Made by a program: the position numbers and the translations under genes
Shown here: piece after piece, positions 17,182 through 24,245 of the stretch
Layout of the letters: every line of letters begins with the position of its first letter
How positions within the stretch are numbered: position 1 is the first letter of the stretch
Notes under the pieces: generated by a model
Database searches by the model: none
What the model saw: the letters and a program-made list of their open reading frames with translations, nothing else
What the model was told of the DNA's origin: nothing
Assembly: GCA_016180815.1 (NCBI GenBank)
Contig: JACPAN010000016.1
Location: 51,729 to 115,728 of the forward strand
Direction: 5' to 3'
Length of the DNA: 64,000 nt
Origin: Elusimicrobiota bacterium
Lineage (GTDB): Bacteria; Elusimicrobiota; Elusimicrobia; JACQPE01

Positions 17182-17894
17182 TCAAAATCTACGCCGGGAG
17201 TTAAATTAAATTCCAGATAATGACCTTCATAACAGATAAAACAATCTAATTTTATATCGCGCCCGCTCCTGTAATATTCCTCGGCGGCCCAGTGATATTC
17301 AAGAATCAGCGATCTTAATGCACTGACTTTGCGTTCTATCCTGGCAACGACGCCCTGAGCCCTCTCGTATCTTTTGTTTGCATGTTCAATCATGCGTTCC
17401 AGTTGCGGGTTTGGTTGCGGAAAATTCCACCCCATCCGGGCCGGCTCATCTCTAAGCCGGTTCAAATGACCATAGCCGCCGCTTGATCTAGCCCGGGCAT
17501 GCCTAAGGATGTATTTGGCCTCCAAATAAGCGCGCACCGCTTCCCCCGCGATTGTTTTAGAGGTAACACAGGAATGGACACCCGGAAATGGGTCTTCAAT
17601 ATCATCTTCGCAGGATATGGTCCCAATCTGCCCCGGCAAAAGAGCTTTAAGGCGAGTCACCTCAACGGTGGAGTCATCGGCAATATCAACAACATATTGC
17701 TCGAGAGCTTCCAAAGTGATCACGCCGTTTGTTCTGGGGAGCGTGGAAAGGCTATCGCCGGGGGGCACGATAACAGGGCCCCGTTGGCTGGGGCGCCGAG
17801 CCGCCGCCTGCTCATCGGTTTGGATAGCTCGGACTTCCGAAGAGATCGCCAATAAAACGGCGGCAACGACGAAACGATCGATTGGTTTCGACAT
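17178..17894 (-). CDS. Secreted protein with Cys pairs, unknown function
   Basis: A 238-residue exported protein I do not recognise. A signal peptide (cleavage near EVRA) is followed by a Gln/Arg/Pro-rich segment. A compact region contains TISCEDDIEDPFPGVHSC, a long helical part comes next (about 110-205), and a C-terminal CFICYEGHYLEF ends the fold. It lacks the FD motif found in many neighbours. It heads a two-gene operon with the HEAT-like protein. The conserved promoter module lies 135-225 bp upstream. Confidence 0.55.
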   Translation of the reverse strand: MSKPIDRFVVAAVLLAISSEVRAIQTDEQAAARRPSQRGPVIVPPGDSLSTLPRTNGVITLEALEQYVVDIADDSTVEVTRLKALLPGQIGTISCEDDIEDPFPGVHSCVTSKTIAGEAVRAYLEAKYILRHARARSSGGYGHLNRLRDEPARMGWNFPQPNPQLERMIEHANKRYERAQGVVARIERKVSALRSLILEYHWAAEEYYRSGRDIKLDCFICYEGHYLEFNLTPGVDFE

Positions 17895-18028
17895 TTCAGT
17901 TAACCTCCATGACAGCCATGATGAAAAACCGACGCGACGGACTTTCGTTTGTTTCCGCGTCAGCAGGGTTTTGCCTGGCCTTGCACTTGCGTGTCATGAC
18001 TTAACTTTATCAGCGGGATGATTGGTCA

Positions 18029-18129
18029 CCTAGAGTCCAACGGCCCCAAGGCATAAGCCTTAAGGCTCACTCTAAAGAATCATGCTAGAGATAACTTTTC
18101 TTATATCTGGATATAAGTAGGAATTTAGG
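18029..18129. promoter_or_regulatory. Conserved regulatory module, copy A
   Basis: About 100 bp shared with the region at 21711-21823. Both have CCTAGAGTC (here 18029-18037) and, starting exactly 23 bp later, YATRAGCCTTAMGRCTCACKCTAAA (18052-18076). The palindrome CTTATATC-TG-GATATAAG (18100-18117) starts at offset 71. A TAGG-AAT-TTAGG box (18118-18129) follows immediately. It lies upstream of the minus-strand gene starting at 17894. The palindrome is a good candidate binding site for the regulators at 11671 or 21828. Confidence 0.6.
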
Positions 18130-18161
18130 ACAGCGACCGGTTCTGATGTCAACCATCAAAA

Positions 18162-18776
18162 TTAACGGTTGCCGGCGCTAAGACCTGCGCCTAAATTAAA
18201 AGTTACGGACCAGTCCCGGGAACCGATATTCTCGCCGCGAAACATACCGGATAAGGAAAACAAACCCAGGCTCCACTGAATCCCGGCCATGGCTGAACTG
18301 ACATAATCCCACCGGCGCTCACGCGAGCCCCCGGCACAGGCGGCCCCGGTCCACGTTGGAATGCAAAAATTCTCCTTCCGGTCATCAACGTAAATCAGCC
18401 CGAAGCCAACACCGGCAACCAATCTGGCGATGCCTAGATCAGCCAAACGGATCAGCAAATTGGGTTCCATAAATCCGAGGCGCCGACTTTCAAACCAAAC
18501 ACCGCCGTCGCTGCCCACGGCCACGCGCCCGGCCAAGGCCGCGTATGGATCAATCCACCACTCGCCCTCAATTCCGGCACGATAAGAACGGCTCAAATCG
18601 GACCGGCCGGCTCCTCCAAAAAGCCTAAGCGCCGCCTGCTCCTGACTGGACGCTCGGGGCCGACCTTCCATCGATGATAAAAGAACAGACTGCCCCCGCA
18701 TCACCGCACGATCATCATCGGCCTCGGCAGATACGGACAAACAAGCCATTAAAATGACCGCCGACATGATGCGCAT
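18162..18776 (-). CDS. Small outer-membrane beta-barrel-like protein
   Basis: A 204-residue exported protein. After the signal peptide (cleavage near VSAEA) the second half shows alternating amphipathic strands with aromatic girdle residues (YRAGIEGEWWIDPY, GGVWFESRRLGF, VAGVGFGLIYVDD, SLSGMFRGENIG). The C-terminal strand WSVTFNLGAGLSAGNR is compatible with an 8-strand barrel. A mature-region stretch AALRLFGGAGR faintly recalls the FD motif but is displaced. Start ATG 18776 overlaps the stop of the previous gene (TGATG); the TTG at 18779 is an alternative. It is the last gene of the operon starting at 21661. Confidence 0.6.
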   Translation of the reverse strand: MRIMSAVILMACLSVSAEADDDRAVMRGQSVLLSSMEGRPRASSQEQAALRLFGGAGRSDLSRSYRAGIEGEWWIDPYAALAGRVAVGSDGGVWFESRRLGFMEPNLLIRLADLGIARLVAGVGFGLIYVDDRKENFCIPTWTGAACAGGSRERRWDYVSSAMAGIQWSLGLFSLSGMFRGENIGSRDWSVTFNLGAGLSAGNR

Positions 18777-19396
18777 CAATGATCCACCAAGCGTGTCCGC
18801 GAGTGATGTCGAGCCGTCGAAAAAACCGTCGGGGTTCGCTGAGCTTGCCGGGCGCCGATGGAGCCGCCGAGCATCATCCCCGTCACGCCGCCGGCCATGA
18901 GGCCGACGATCAGCCCGGAACCCAAACCAAAAATCAAAATACTGGCTAAGCCTCCGATGGGCATGCCGGTCAACCAGCCGGTTATTCCTCCCTTGTCCGC
19001 CCGATGGTTAAAAAAACGTTCGCGGTCAAGAATACGGTAGGTTTTTATGGTTTGCCAGCGCGTCACCCGACGCGCGGGTTCAATATGGCAGCCTCCTGCC
19101 GCCTCGTCACGCTTGGTCGTCCGGCAAACCGTCCGGCCGGCAATATAGCGGCGTCGGCGCGGCGTTTCTCTCGAATTCAACAAAACCGTCCCATCCGGCC
19201 CGCAATTGGCATGCGGGCGGTCGCAGGGGCTCCAGCGCCGCTCTCGGTCAAAAGTCTCGGCTAATTGCCCGTGCTCCATTTCCGCCAAGCGTCGAACCTG
19301 AGCCGAACCATTCACCGAAAAAATGACCGAAATAATGCAAGTCAAAAAAACTCTTTTTTTCACAACGATCCGATCAAAGCGCCCAATTTTGTTCAC
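18776..19396 (-). CDS. Secreted FD-motif protein with glycine-rich hydrophobic hairpin
   Basis: Not recognised. From the GTG at 19396, chosen for CGGAG 7 nt upstream, the product is 206 residues; GTG 19363 is an alternative. The frame is open to 19687, but that overlaps the preceding gene. A signal peptide (to about A32) is followed by LAETFDRERRW, with Phe at residue 49, 17 after cleavage. A Cys/Arg-rich loop (C58, C65, C91, C103) comes next, then two Gly-rich hydrophobic helices (about 138-160 and 161-182), one with GxxxG repeats (GLGSGLIVGLMAGG). A polar tail ends it. The layout matches the products of the genes at 19428, 20504 and 21131. Confidence 0.55.
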   Translation of the reverse strand: MNKIGRFDRIVVKKRVFLTCIISVIFSVNGSAQVRRLAEMEHGQLAETFDRERRWSPCDRPHANCGPDGTVLLNSRETPRRRRYIAGRTVCRTTKRDEAAGGCHIEPARRVTRWQTIKTYRILDRERFFNHRADKGGITGWLTGMPIGGLASILIFGLGSGLIVGLMAGGVTGMMLGGSIGARQAQRTPTVFSTARHHSRTRLVDH

Positions 19397-19427
19397 GCCC
19401 AGGCTCCGAAATAGACCGCCACGCAAA

Positions 19428-19997
19428 TTATTGATCTTGACTCCCCGCAGACCGGCAAGAAACACCGTAATCTCCCGCTTCCCGGCAGTCGCCTGTTCCG
19501 GGCGCCAGACGCGCCTGTTTTGCCCAGGCCCGCGCCTCATCTCGATGCGCTTTGGCATCCCGGGCCAATGCATAACTGCCGACAAAACCGAAAACGGCCA
19601 GGGCCAAGCCGAGAAACAAAAATACGCCGCCAAAATAAAAACCAAAAGCCAAAAGCCCCAAACCGGCGAAAAGAACTCCCAAGGCATCGCGCGTGTCCCG
19701 CCGGGCCGCCTGCTGATGACCCATAGCCCTCATTAGGAGATAGCCCTTGGGGTCAACGTCGCCGGATTCCATAAGATGTCGCCTGGCCTGGGTCGGATTC
19801 TCAAGGTCATCGTAGCGGCAAATTGCGCCTGCGGGGCAGACCCTTTGCCGGGGTCTAGCACCATACATTGAAAGCCTACGGACGCCGTCGAAACGCTGAT
19901 CAAGAGCCCCTTTTGCAGAAAGCGTCTGCTCCCCCACAGCAAAAGCCTGGACGCCGATAAGAAAAAAGGCGATTGCGATTAATAATTTTTTCTTCAT
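19428..19997 (-). CDS. Secreted FD-motif protein with hydrophobic hairpin
   Basis: Not recognised; 189 residues. A textbook signal peptide (MKKKLLIAIAFFLIGVQAFA) is followed by ALDQRFDGVRRL, with Phe at residue 36, 16 after cleavage. Two cysteines (C54, C60 in VCPAGAICRY) precede a helical stretch. Two adjacent hydrophobic segments follow (about 105-124 and 125-144) and then a charged tail with two further cysteines (DCREAGDYGVSC). Its ATG overlaps the stop of the gene at 19994-20494 by 4 nt. It belongs to the six-gene run from 21661 to 18162. Confidence 0.6.
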   Translation of the reverse strand: MKKKLLIAIAFFLIGVQAFAVGEQTLSAKGALDQRFDGVRRLSMYGARPRQRVCPAGAICRYDDLENPTQARRHLMESGDVDPKGYLLMRAMGHQQAARRDTRDALGVLFAGLGLLAFGFYFGGVFLFLGLALAVFGFVGSYALARDAKAHRDEARAWAKQARLAPGTGDCREAGDYGVSCRSAGSQDQ

Positions 19998-20494
19998 TTC
20001 ACAATCCTTGCGAATTGCCGCGCCATCCTTGCCAGACGGCCAAAGACAGCCCGGGAACTCAATCCTGATACGACACGGCCGTGATCGATGAACGGCAAAT
20101 CCCGAATATTAAATCCTCGCCGATCAAAGGCCATGATCCGGCCATTGAGTCTGAAATCGGCCTGATCATTAAAGAAGGAATAGGGGGTCTTGGGCATATA
20201 GAGAGTTTTGCGCATCGTAATTTTCCGGCCGTCGTGAGACGCCCAAATTTCCCATCGCCGGCCATGGCGGCGGTACTCCCGTCTAAACCACCCTCCATGT
20301 TTTTGGCCGTCCAGAGTTTGGACAAACTCTTGCCATTGCCGCCTTGATACCCGGCTCGCTCCCAATCGCCGGTCAAATATGGAGTTGACGGCCCCCTGGG
20401 CTTGGGTAGTTCCGTTCTTGGCCCAGCCAGGCTGGGCCAACGGCCAGAGAACTATGGTCCATAAAAAAACCCTTAACAATCTTGTTTTGATCAT
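19994..20494 (-). CDS. Secreted basic FD-motif protein, no hairpin
   Basis: Not recognised; 166 residues. The signal peptide ends near GWA (25). The mature start has GAVNSIFDRRLG with Phe at residue 40, 15 after cleavage. Unlike its neighbours it lacks the double hydrophobic segment. The rest is Arg/Trp/Phe-rich and beta-like (GGWFRREYRRHGRRWEIW, KITMRKTLYMP, DFRLNGRIMAFDRRG), with a basic C-terminal helix. This may be a soluble partner of the hairpin proteins encoded on either side, though that is conjecture. It starts 9 nt after the stop of the upstream gene. Confidence 0.58.
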   Translation of the reverse strand: MIKTRLLRVFLWTIVLWPLAQPGWAKNGTTQAQGAVNSIFDRRLGASRVSRRQWQEFVQTLDGQKHGGWFRREYRRHGRRWEIWASHDGRKITMRKTLYMPKTPYSFFNDQADFRLNGRIMAFDRRGFNIRDLPFIDHGRVVSGLSSRAVFGRLARMARQFARIVK

Positions 20495-20503
20495 ATCGCC
20501 TCC

Positions 20504-21097
20504 TTAAGACTCGGGCCGCTCCACCCTAAAATGCCGGATTTCTTCGTACTCGCGGGCCAGGCTTCTGGCGATCATTCGGCCAACAAAAATACCGACACCG
20601 GCCAGACCCAAGGAGGCTGCAAGGATAAGGTATGGCGCCATTCCTAATAAAATTGCAGCGGTAATGCCGCCGATGAGTCCCAATCCTGAGCCGGCCAGCA
20701 ATCCCCACAGCACCCCATCCCGGCCGGCTCTTGCGAGCCTTCCACCGCCTGGCGAAGCCCTCCAGGTATTGGTCCGCCGCCAGTCCTCGACAAGCACAGG
20801 CTTCTCAAAAACGCATTGGTCATTTACCTCAAATTCGTGGTAAACAGAACCTCCTTGTCCATCCGGGCAACGATAACGGGCTTGCCTACGCCGGTGGGAA
20901 ACGAGTTCGTCCTCGCGGCCGACTAATCTCTCGTACAAGCGGTATCGAAAAGCGGGAGGCGGCGTGCGGCCGGGAAAATGGGCTCCGTCAAAAGTTGACA
21001 TGGCCTCCTCTGCTTCCCCAGGCGATTGTGCCGGCAAAAAACCAGGCACAAATAAAAACAGCCAAACGAACGCGGTGATACCCATTTTGTTTTTCAT
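20504..21097 (-). CDS. Secreted FDG-motif protein with hydrophobic hairpin
   Basis: Not recognised; 197 residues. The signal peptide ends near LPA (23). EEAMSTFDGAHFPG follows with Phe at residue 36, 13 after cleavage. The central part contains C77 and C95 (YRCPDGQGG, NDQCVFEKP), probably a disulfide. Two Gly/Ala-rich hydrophobic helices (about 128-151 and 154-173) with GxxxG spacing (GLLAGSGLGLIGG) precede a charged tail rich in Arg and Glu. It lies 33 nt behind the first gene of the operon. The closest architecture is the gene at 18776. Confidence 0.6.
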   Translation of the reverse strand: MKNKMGITAFVWLFLFVPGFLPAQSPGEAEEAMSTFDGAHFPGRTPPPAFRYRLYERLVGREDELVSHRRRQARYRCPDGQGGSVYHEFEVNDQCVFEKPVLVEDWRRTNTWRASPGGGRLARAGRDGVLWGLLAGSGLGLIGGITAAILLGMAPYLILAASLGLAGVGIFVGRMIARSLAREYEEIRHFRVERPES

Positions 21098-21130
21098 ATT
21101 GTTCCGCTTCCTATGCCGTCAATTTTTTTC

Positions 21131-21661
21131 CTAATCGCTTACTTGGGAAGGCAGGCTTTCGACGGAATCGCTCAAATCATCCATGGCTCTTTGAACGACC
21201 TCACTACGGTAGCGCCGCTCATTCTCCTGGGATTGCTTGGCATAAAGATACGCCGCCAAAAGACCGACCGGCAGCAAGACGCCGCCGACAACGGGAATAA
21301 CCCAGCTTCCGGCCAAAAGGCCGATCAGCAAAGATAGCTGTGGGGCCAATAGCCCGCCCCAAAAGCCGATCTTCTCTCCCAAACGATTGTATTTTTGGGC
21401 CTCAAGAAAAGCTCCACGCTCCCGGTTGAGTCTATCTTGGTCCATCCGCATATGCCGCTGAAGACTTTTTACGCGAAAGGCCAGGTATTCCAAATCACCC
21501 CATCTGCGCCTGGGAATGCGGATGCTCCGGGGAGATCCCGGGACATTAGCCCTGGCGTCAAAAACCTGCTCAGCCTCGGCCAACTGCGCTTCGGGCAATT
21601 GGGACCAAAGCCAGCCGGGCAGCGCCGCGGCCATCAGAAAAACGGACAATGACTTTTTCAT
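21131..21661 (-). CDS. Secreted FD-motif protein with coiled coil and hydrophobic hairpin
   Basis: Not recognised; 176 residues and first gene of the six-gene minus-strand operon. The signal peptide ends near WS (20). LAEAEQVFDARANV has Phe at residue 34, 14 after cleavage. Residues about 55-95 are a charged coiled coil, followed by two hydrophobic segments (about 100-120 and 121-140) and a polar helix to the end. There are no cysteines. It diverges from the regulator gene at 21828; the shared promoter module lies between them, starting 50 bp upstream of this gene. Confidence 0.6.
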   Translation of the reverse strand: MKKSLSVFLMAAALPGWLWSQLPEAQLAEAEQVFDARANVPGSPRSIRIPRRRWGDLEYLAFRVKSLQRHMRMDQDRLNRERGAFLEAQKYNRLGEKIGFWGGLLAPQLSLLIGLLAGSWVIPVVGGVLLPVGLLAAYLYAKQSQENERRYRSEVVQRAMDDLSDSVESLPSQVSD

Positions 21662-21710
21662 TGATTCAACCTCTCTTTTGGTTTTATGCTATCAGCTGCC
21701 CGCAGGACCG

Positions 21711-21823
21711 CCTAGAGTCTGCCGGGTATCGTTTATGAGCCTTACGACTCACGCTAAAAGAGGAGATGGATGGCGCCGAAAAGTTAAATCTGGATATAAC
21801 TAAGTTTGGGTGCTAGGCTTAGG
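21711..21823. promoter_or_regulatory. Conserved regulatory module, copy B, between operon and regulator
   Basis: Second copy of the module at 18029-18129. CCTAGAGTC is at 21711-21719. TATGAGCCTTACGACTCAC and then GCTAAA (21734-21758) start at the same 23-bp offset. The palindrome GTTAAATC-TG-GATATAAC (21783-21800) is at offset 72. TAGG-C-TTAGG (21814-21823) sits 4 nt before the regulator ATG at 21828. The position between the secreted-protein operon and the divergent regulator suggests autoregulation together with control of the operon. Confidence 0.62.
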
Positions 21824-21827
21824 GAGC

Positions 21828-22694
21828 ATGACGCACGACTTCGGAACGGCCCTAAAACACTTGCGCCGGGAAGCGGGGTACCAAAGCGCGTATGCGTTCT
21901 TCCATAAAAACGGCGGCGCGCCGGTGTTCGGTTTTCGCTACAACCAGTATCTCTATTTGGAGCGCGGACAATCGCTCCCTCGCCCAAAAACGTTCATTCA
22001 AATCGGCCGGATGCTGCGCTTGGCGAGCGGCAGAAGCCGCGTTGGTGATTACACCCTGGCCTACTTCAAATCCTTGCTGGGAACCGAGGCTTATAAAAAC
22101 TTTGTTTCCCCCCTGCTTTCCCAAACATCCGCAGCATCGGCCCGCCTGCCCATGGCCGCGGCCATCGACAAAGCGCGCGAGGGGCGCCGTCGCCACTTAA
22201 ACCCCCGGCAAGCCGCCGTCATCAAGGAAAATTTCGCCAACTACTGGACATGGAAAGTTTTTACGAATGATCAAAAAGACTGGGGCGAACAGGAAGTGGC
22301 CCGTCTCTTGGGGATCCCCCAAAATGAATCTCGAAAAGCCCTTGATGCGCTTTGCCGGGTGAAACTGATTAAAAAAAGAAGCGGAAACCCGGAGCGTTAT
22401 TTTTGTCCGCTAGCCGGCAGCATGTTTATCTATCCTCCCGATCCGAGGGGCTCCCACTTGGCCGCGGATTACAACAAACTCGTTGATTACTGGCGGCAGA
22501 TGGAAAGCAAAAAAGGAAATTTCCTCTATCGCAATACGGTCAATTTCAGGGCCTCAGAGGCTGAAATCACCAGCTATATCCCCTACCTCAACCAAGCCCT
22601 TTTCGGCGCGGAGATGTTTTCCACGCTTGAGCCCAAGCCGGACTCGGCCCTCTTTATCGTTGAAACCAACGTACGAAAAATGTTCCCCTTTTAA
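21828..22694 (+). CDS. DNA-binding regulator paralogous to the one at 11671
   Basis: A 288-residue regulator with the same layout as its paralogue. The N-terminal helix-turn-helix reads LRREAGYQSAYAFFHKNGGA and YLYLERGQSLPRP. The central winged helix is YWTWKVFTND...WGEQEVARLLGI...ALDALCRVKLIKKR. The C-terminal domain ends in ALFIVETNVRKMFPF. FFHKNGGA is identical in both copies. ATG 21828 is preferred over the GTG at 21810 because the GTG lies inside the TTAGG box region. The gene sits inside the large cluster, divergent from the operon at 21661 and convergent (4-nt overlap) with the gene at 22691. The family resemblance to TIGR02147/DUF4423 is partial. Confidence 0.7.
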   Translation: MTHDFGTALKHLRREAGYQSAYAFFHKNGGAPVFGFRYNQYLYLERGQSLPRPKTFIQIGRMLRLASGRSRVGDYTLAYFKSLLGTEAYKNFVSPLLSQTSAASARLPMAAAIDKAREGRRRHLNPRQAAVIKENFANYWTWKVFTNDQKDWGEQEVARLLGIPQNESRKALDALCRVKLIKKRSGNPERYFCPLAGSMFIYPPDPRGSHLAADYNKLVDYWRQMESKKGNFLYRNTVNFRASEAEITSYIPYLNQALFGAEMFSTLEPKPDSALFIVETNVRKMFPF

Positions 22695-23737
22695 TAAAGG
22701 TCCAGGTAATACGTCCCGCAGCCGTAATAGTCCGTCTGGTCGAAATAAACATAGCCCGAGTAACGGCCGATGGCCTGGACGAGATGATAATCATCGTTCA
22801 TTGAATAACCCCAAATATCGCCCCAGGGCTGATAGCCGAATGAATAACCGTCCATGACGACCGAGACATCCTCGCCCGTTCCGTTATAAACGTCCAATTC
22901 CCCGCAAATCGGATCGTACACCGTGTACTCATAGGCGAATCCGCTCTCGAACGAATCGACGGAATTGTAGAAGAGCTCCCCGTCCTCGTAATCGGAAAGC
23001 CTCAAGAGGCGATCGCCTTCGCGCACAGGTAAGGCCCAATAACCGGGCCCCACGGAATCGTAATAGTCCCCGTCCACGCTCACGGAAACATAACCGCCTG
23101 TTTCGTTATTAACGTTTAATTCCGATTCATAGGGATCAGTCACGCTCCAAGCCACAAGATCGCCGCAGAGCAACGTAATATTAATGCCATACAACAAATC
23201 GCCGCTATAGCTTTCATAAACGGCAATATGCCGGTTGCCGCTGAGGATGAGAAAGCCTTGGGTCCGGCCGGGCTCGATATAGCCGGCAAAGTCTCCATCT
23301 ACATAGACGGCGAAAGTTTCCAGGCGCGTTTCGTTGCGGATATCAACCTCGCCGTCGCAGCCGGGTTCGGGTTCGCCGGGACCGCAGCCTGTAGCGCCGA
23401 CAACCGCCGCTGCCGCACCCAGTCCCAAGGCCAAGGGAGCCAAACGGCCGGCCGCCCTCGATCGTCCGCTGCGCGCTAACGCGCGAAGCCCGGCCGCGCC
23501 TGCAATACCCAAACCAATGGGCGCAAGAATCGAGGCGTTTGAACTCCGGTCGGCGGAATCCGGACGCAGGTAATTACGCGGCGTGAGCCTGACTGTGTTT
23601 GCGGTCCCTGATCTTTGTCCGCCGTCAAAAACCTGACGGCTTTCTTCGGTTTGGTGATTTTGCGCCTGAACCGGAAAGGAATTCGCGATCAAACAAAAAG
23701 CGATGAATAACCGCGCAAAGGTTGAAATTTTTCTCAT
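22691..23737 (-). CDS. Secreted FDGG-motif protein with hydrophobic hairpin and three beta repeats
   Basis: A 348-residue exported protein of unknown function. The signal peptide ends near VQA (25). ESRQVFDGGQRSG follows with Phe at residue 37, 12 after cleavage. Two Gly/Ala-rich hydrophobic segments (about 69-88 and 99-117) lead to CGPGEPEPGC. Then come three tandem repeats of about 70 residues, each starting with a (D/N)(I/V)xNxT element and VxVDG or VVMDG, and rich in Tyr and Asp (VDIRNETRLET, LNVNNETGGYV, LDVYNGTGEDV). The repeats look like surface-exposed beta domains. It is cotranslated with the upstream basic protein (4-nt overlap). Confidence 0.62.
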   Translation of the reverse strand: MRKISTFARLFIAFCLIANSFPVQAQNHQTEESRQVFDGGQRSGTANTVRLTPRNYLRPDSADRSSNASILAPIGLGIAGAAGLRALARSGRSRAAGRLAPLALGLGAAAAVVGATGCGPGEPEPGCDGEVDIRNETRLETFAVYVDGDFAGYIEPGRTQGFLILSGNRHIAVYESYSGDLLYGINITLLCGDLVAWSVTDPYESELNVNNETGGYVSVSVDGDYYDSVGPGYWALPVREGDRLLRLSDYEDGELFYNSVDSFESGFAYEYTVYDPICGELDVYNGTGEDVSVVMDGYSFGYQPWGDIWGYSMNDDYHLVQAIGRYSGYVYFDQTDYYGCGTYYLDLY

Positions 23738-24111
23738 CGCCCTGACCTGCGCTCATGAAGACGGCGAAGACGTCCGCCTTTGCTCGTTCCTTGGCGGCTG
23801 CGGCGCGTATTGACGCCGGGAGGAGTGCGCTCAAGCCTGATCTTTGATCCAGCGCGCTTATTGGTGGCGACACGGACCGTGCGCTGGGCGCTACGGCCTG
23901 TCCGCGCTCTAAGACGAAGGCGGGACCGTTGGGGGAGAGTCGCCGGGTCAATGACCCGCTGGAAATCACCGCGCGCTTCAATCCGGATAAATTCTTCGGC
24001 TCCGGCCGCGGGCTCAACCACTTCAACCTGCGGAGAATCCTGGGCATCTGAAGGTCCCAAACCAAAAATCAACACAATGCCCGCGAACGCGCCCAACAAA
24101 ACCTTATTCAT
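23734..24111 (-). CDS. Small secreted polycationic protein
   Basis: A 125-residue exported protein. A signal peptide (cleavage near SDA) precedes an acidic Glu/Val stretch. EARGDFQRVIDPATL and then an extremely Arg-rich tail follow (RSRLRLRARTGRS, NTRRSRQGTSKGGRLRRLHERRSGR). The tail could bind nucleic acid, LPS or an acidic partner. No family is recognised. GGAGG lies upstream of the ATG. It is the first gene of a two-gene operon with the repeat protein, downstream of the TAGG/TTAGG region at 24.2 kb. Confidence 0.6.
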   Translation of the reverse strand: MNKVLLGAFAGIVLIFGLGPSDAQDSPQVEVVEPAAGAEEFIRIEARGDFQRVIDPATLPQRSRLRLRARTGRSAQRTVRVATNKRAGSKIRLERTPPGVNTRRSRQGTSKGGRLRRLHERRSGR

Positions 24112-24171
24112 CCTGCCACCTCCGTAAAAAGCATAGTTTCATTGTGACAGACGCGCTTGAACGCGAGCAGA

Positions 24172-24227
24172 GCCTCTAGGGCAATAAATAAGGGTCCGCA
24201 AGGCTTAGGACAATATAGGCCTTTAGG
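24172..24227. promoter_or_regulatory. Region with CTCTAGG and CCTAA-n3-CCTA box upstream of 24111 gene
   Basis: CTCTAGG (24174-24180), AGGCTTAGG (24201-24209) and TAGG-CCT-TTAGG (24216-24227) lie 60-116 bp upstream of the secreted-protein gene at 24111. In gene orientation the last reads CCTAA-AGG-CCTA, the element found at four other secreted-protein upstream regions in this window. Confidence 0.45.
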
Positions 24228-24245
24228 GAAACCTTTAAAGGTTTC
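24228..24245. repeat. Perfect 18-bp palindrome at end of the endonuclease gene
   Basis: GAAACCTTTAAAGGTTTC is self-complementary over its full length and covers the stop codon of the endonuclease IV-like gene (TAA at 24237-24235). It has no T-tract on the minus side, so it is a weak terminator candidate or a protein-binding site linked to the adjacent TAGG/TTAGG box. Confidence 0.4.

Noticed and set aside
19397..19687. Long N-terminal extension of the gene ending at 18776
   Set aside because: It lies over the preceding gene in another frame; GTG 19396 has CGGAG and yields a signal peptide plus the FD motif.
16292..24111. Integrative island inserted at tRNA-Ala
   Set aside because: The cluster lies on the 5' side of the tRNA, the tRNA 3' end is intact facing the other way, and I see no integrase or repeated tRNA end.
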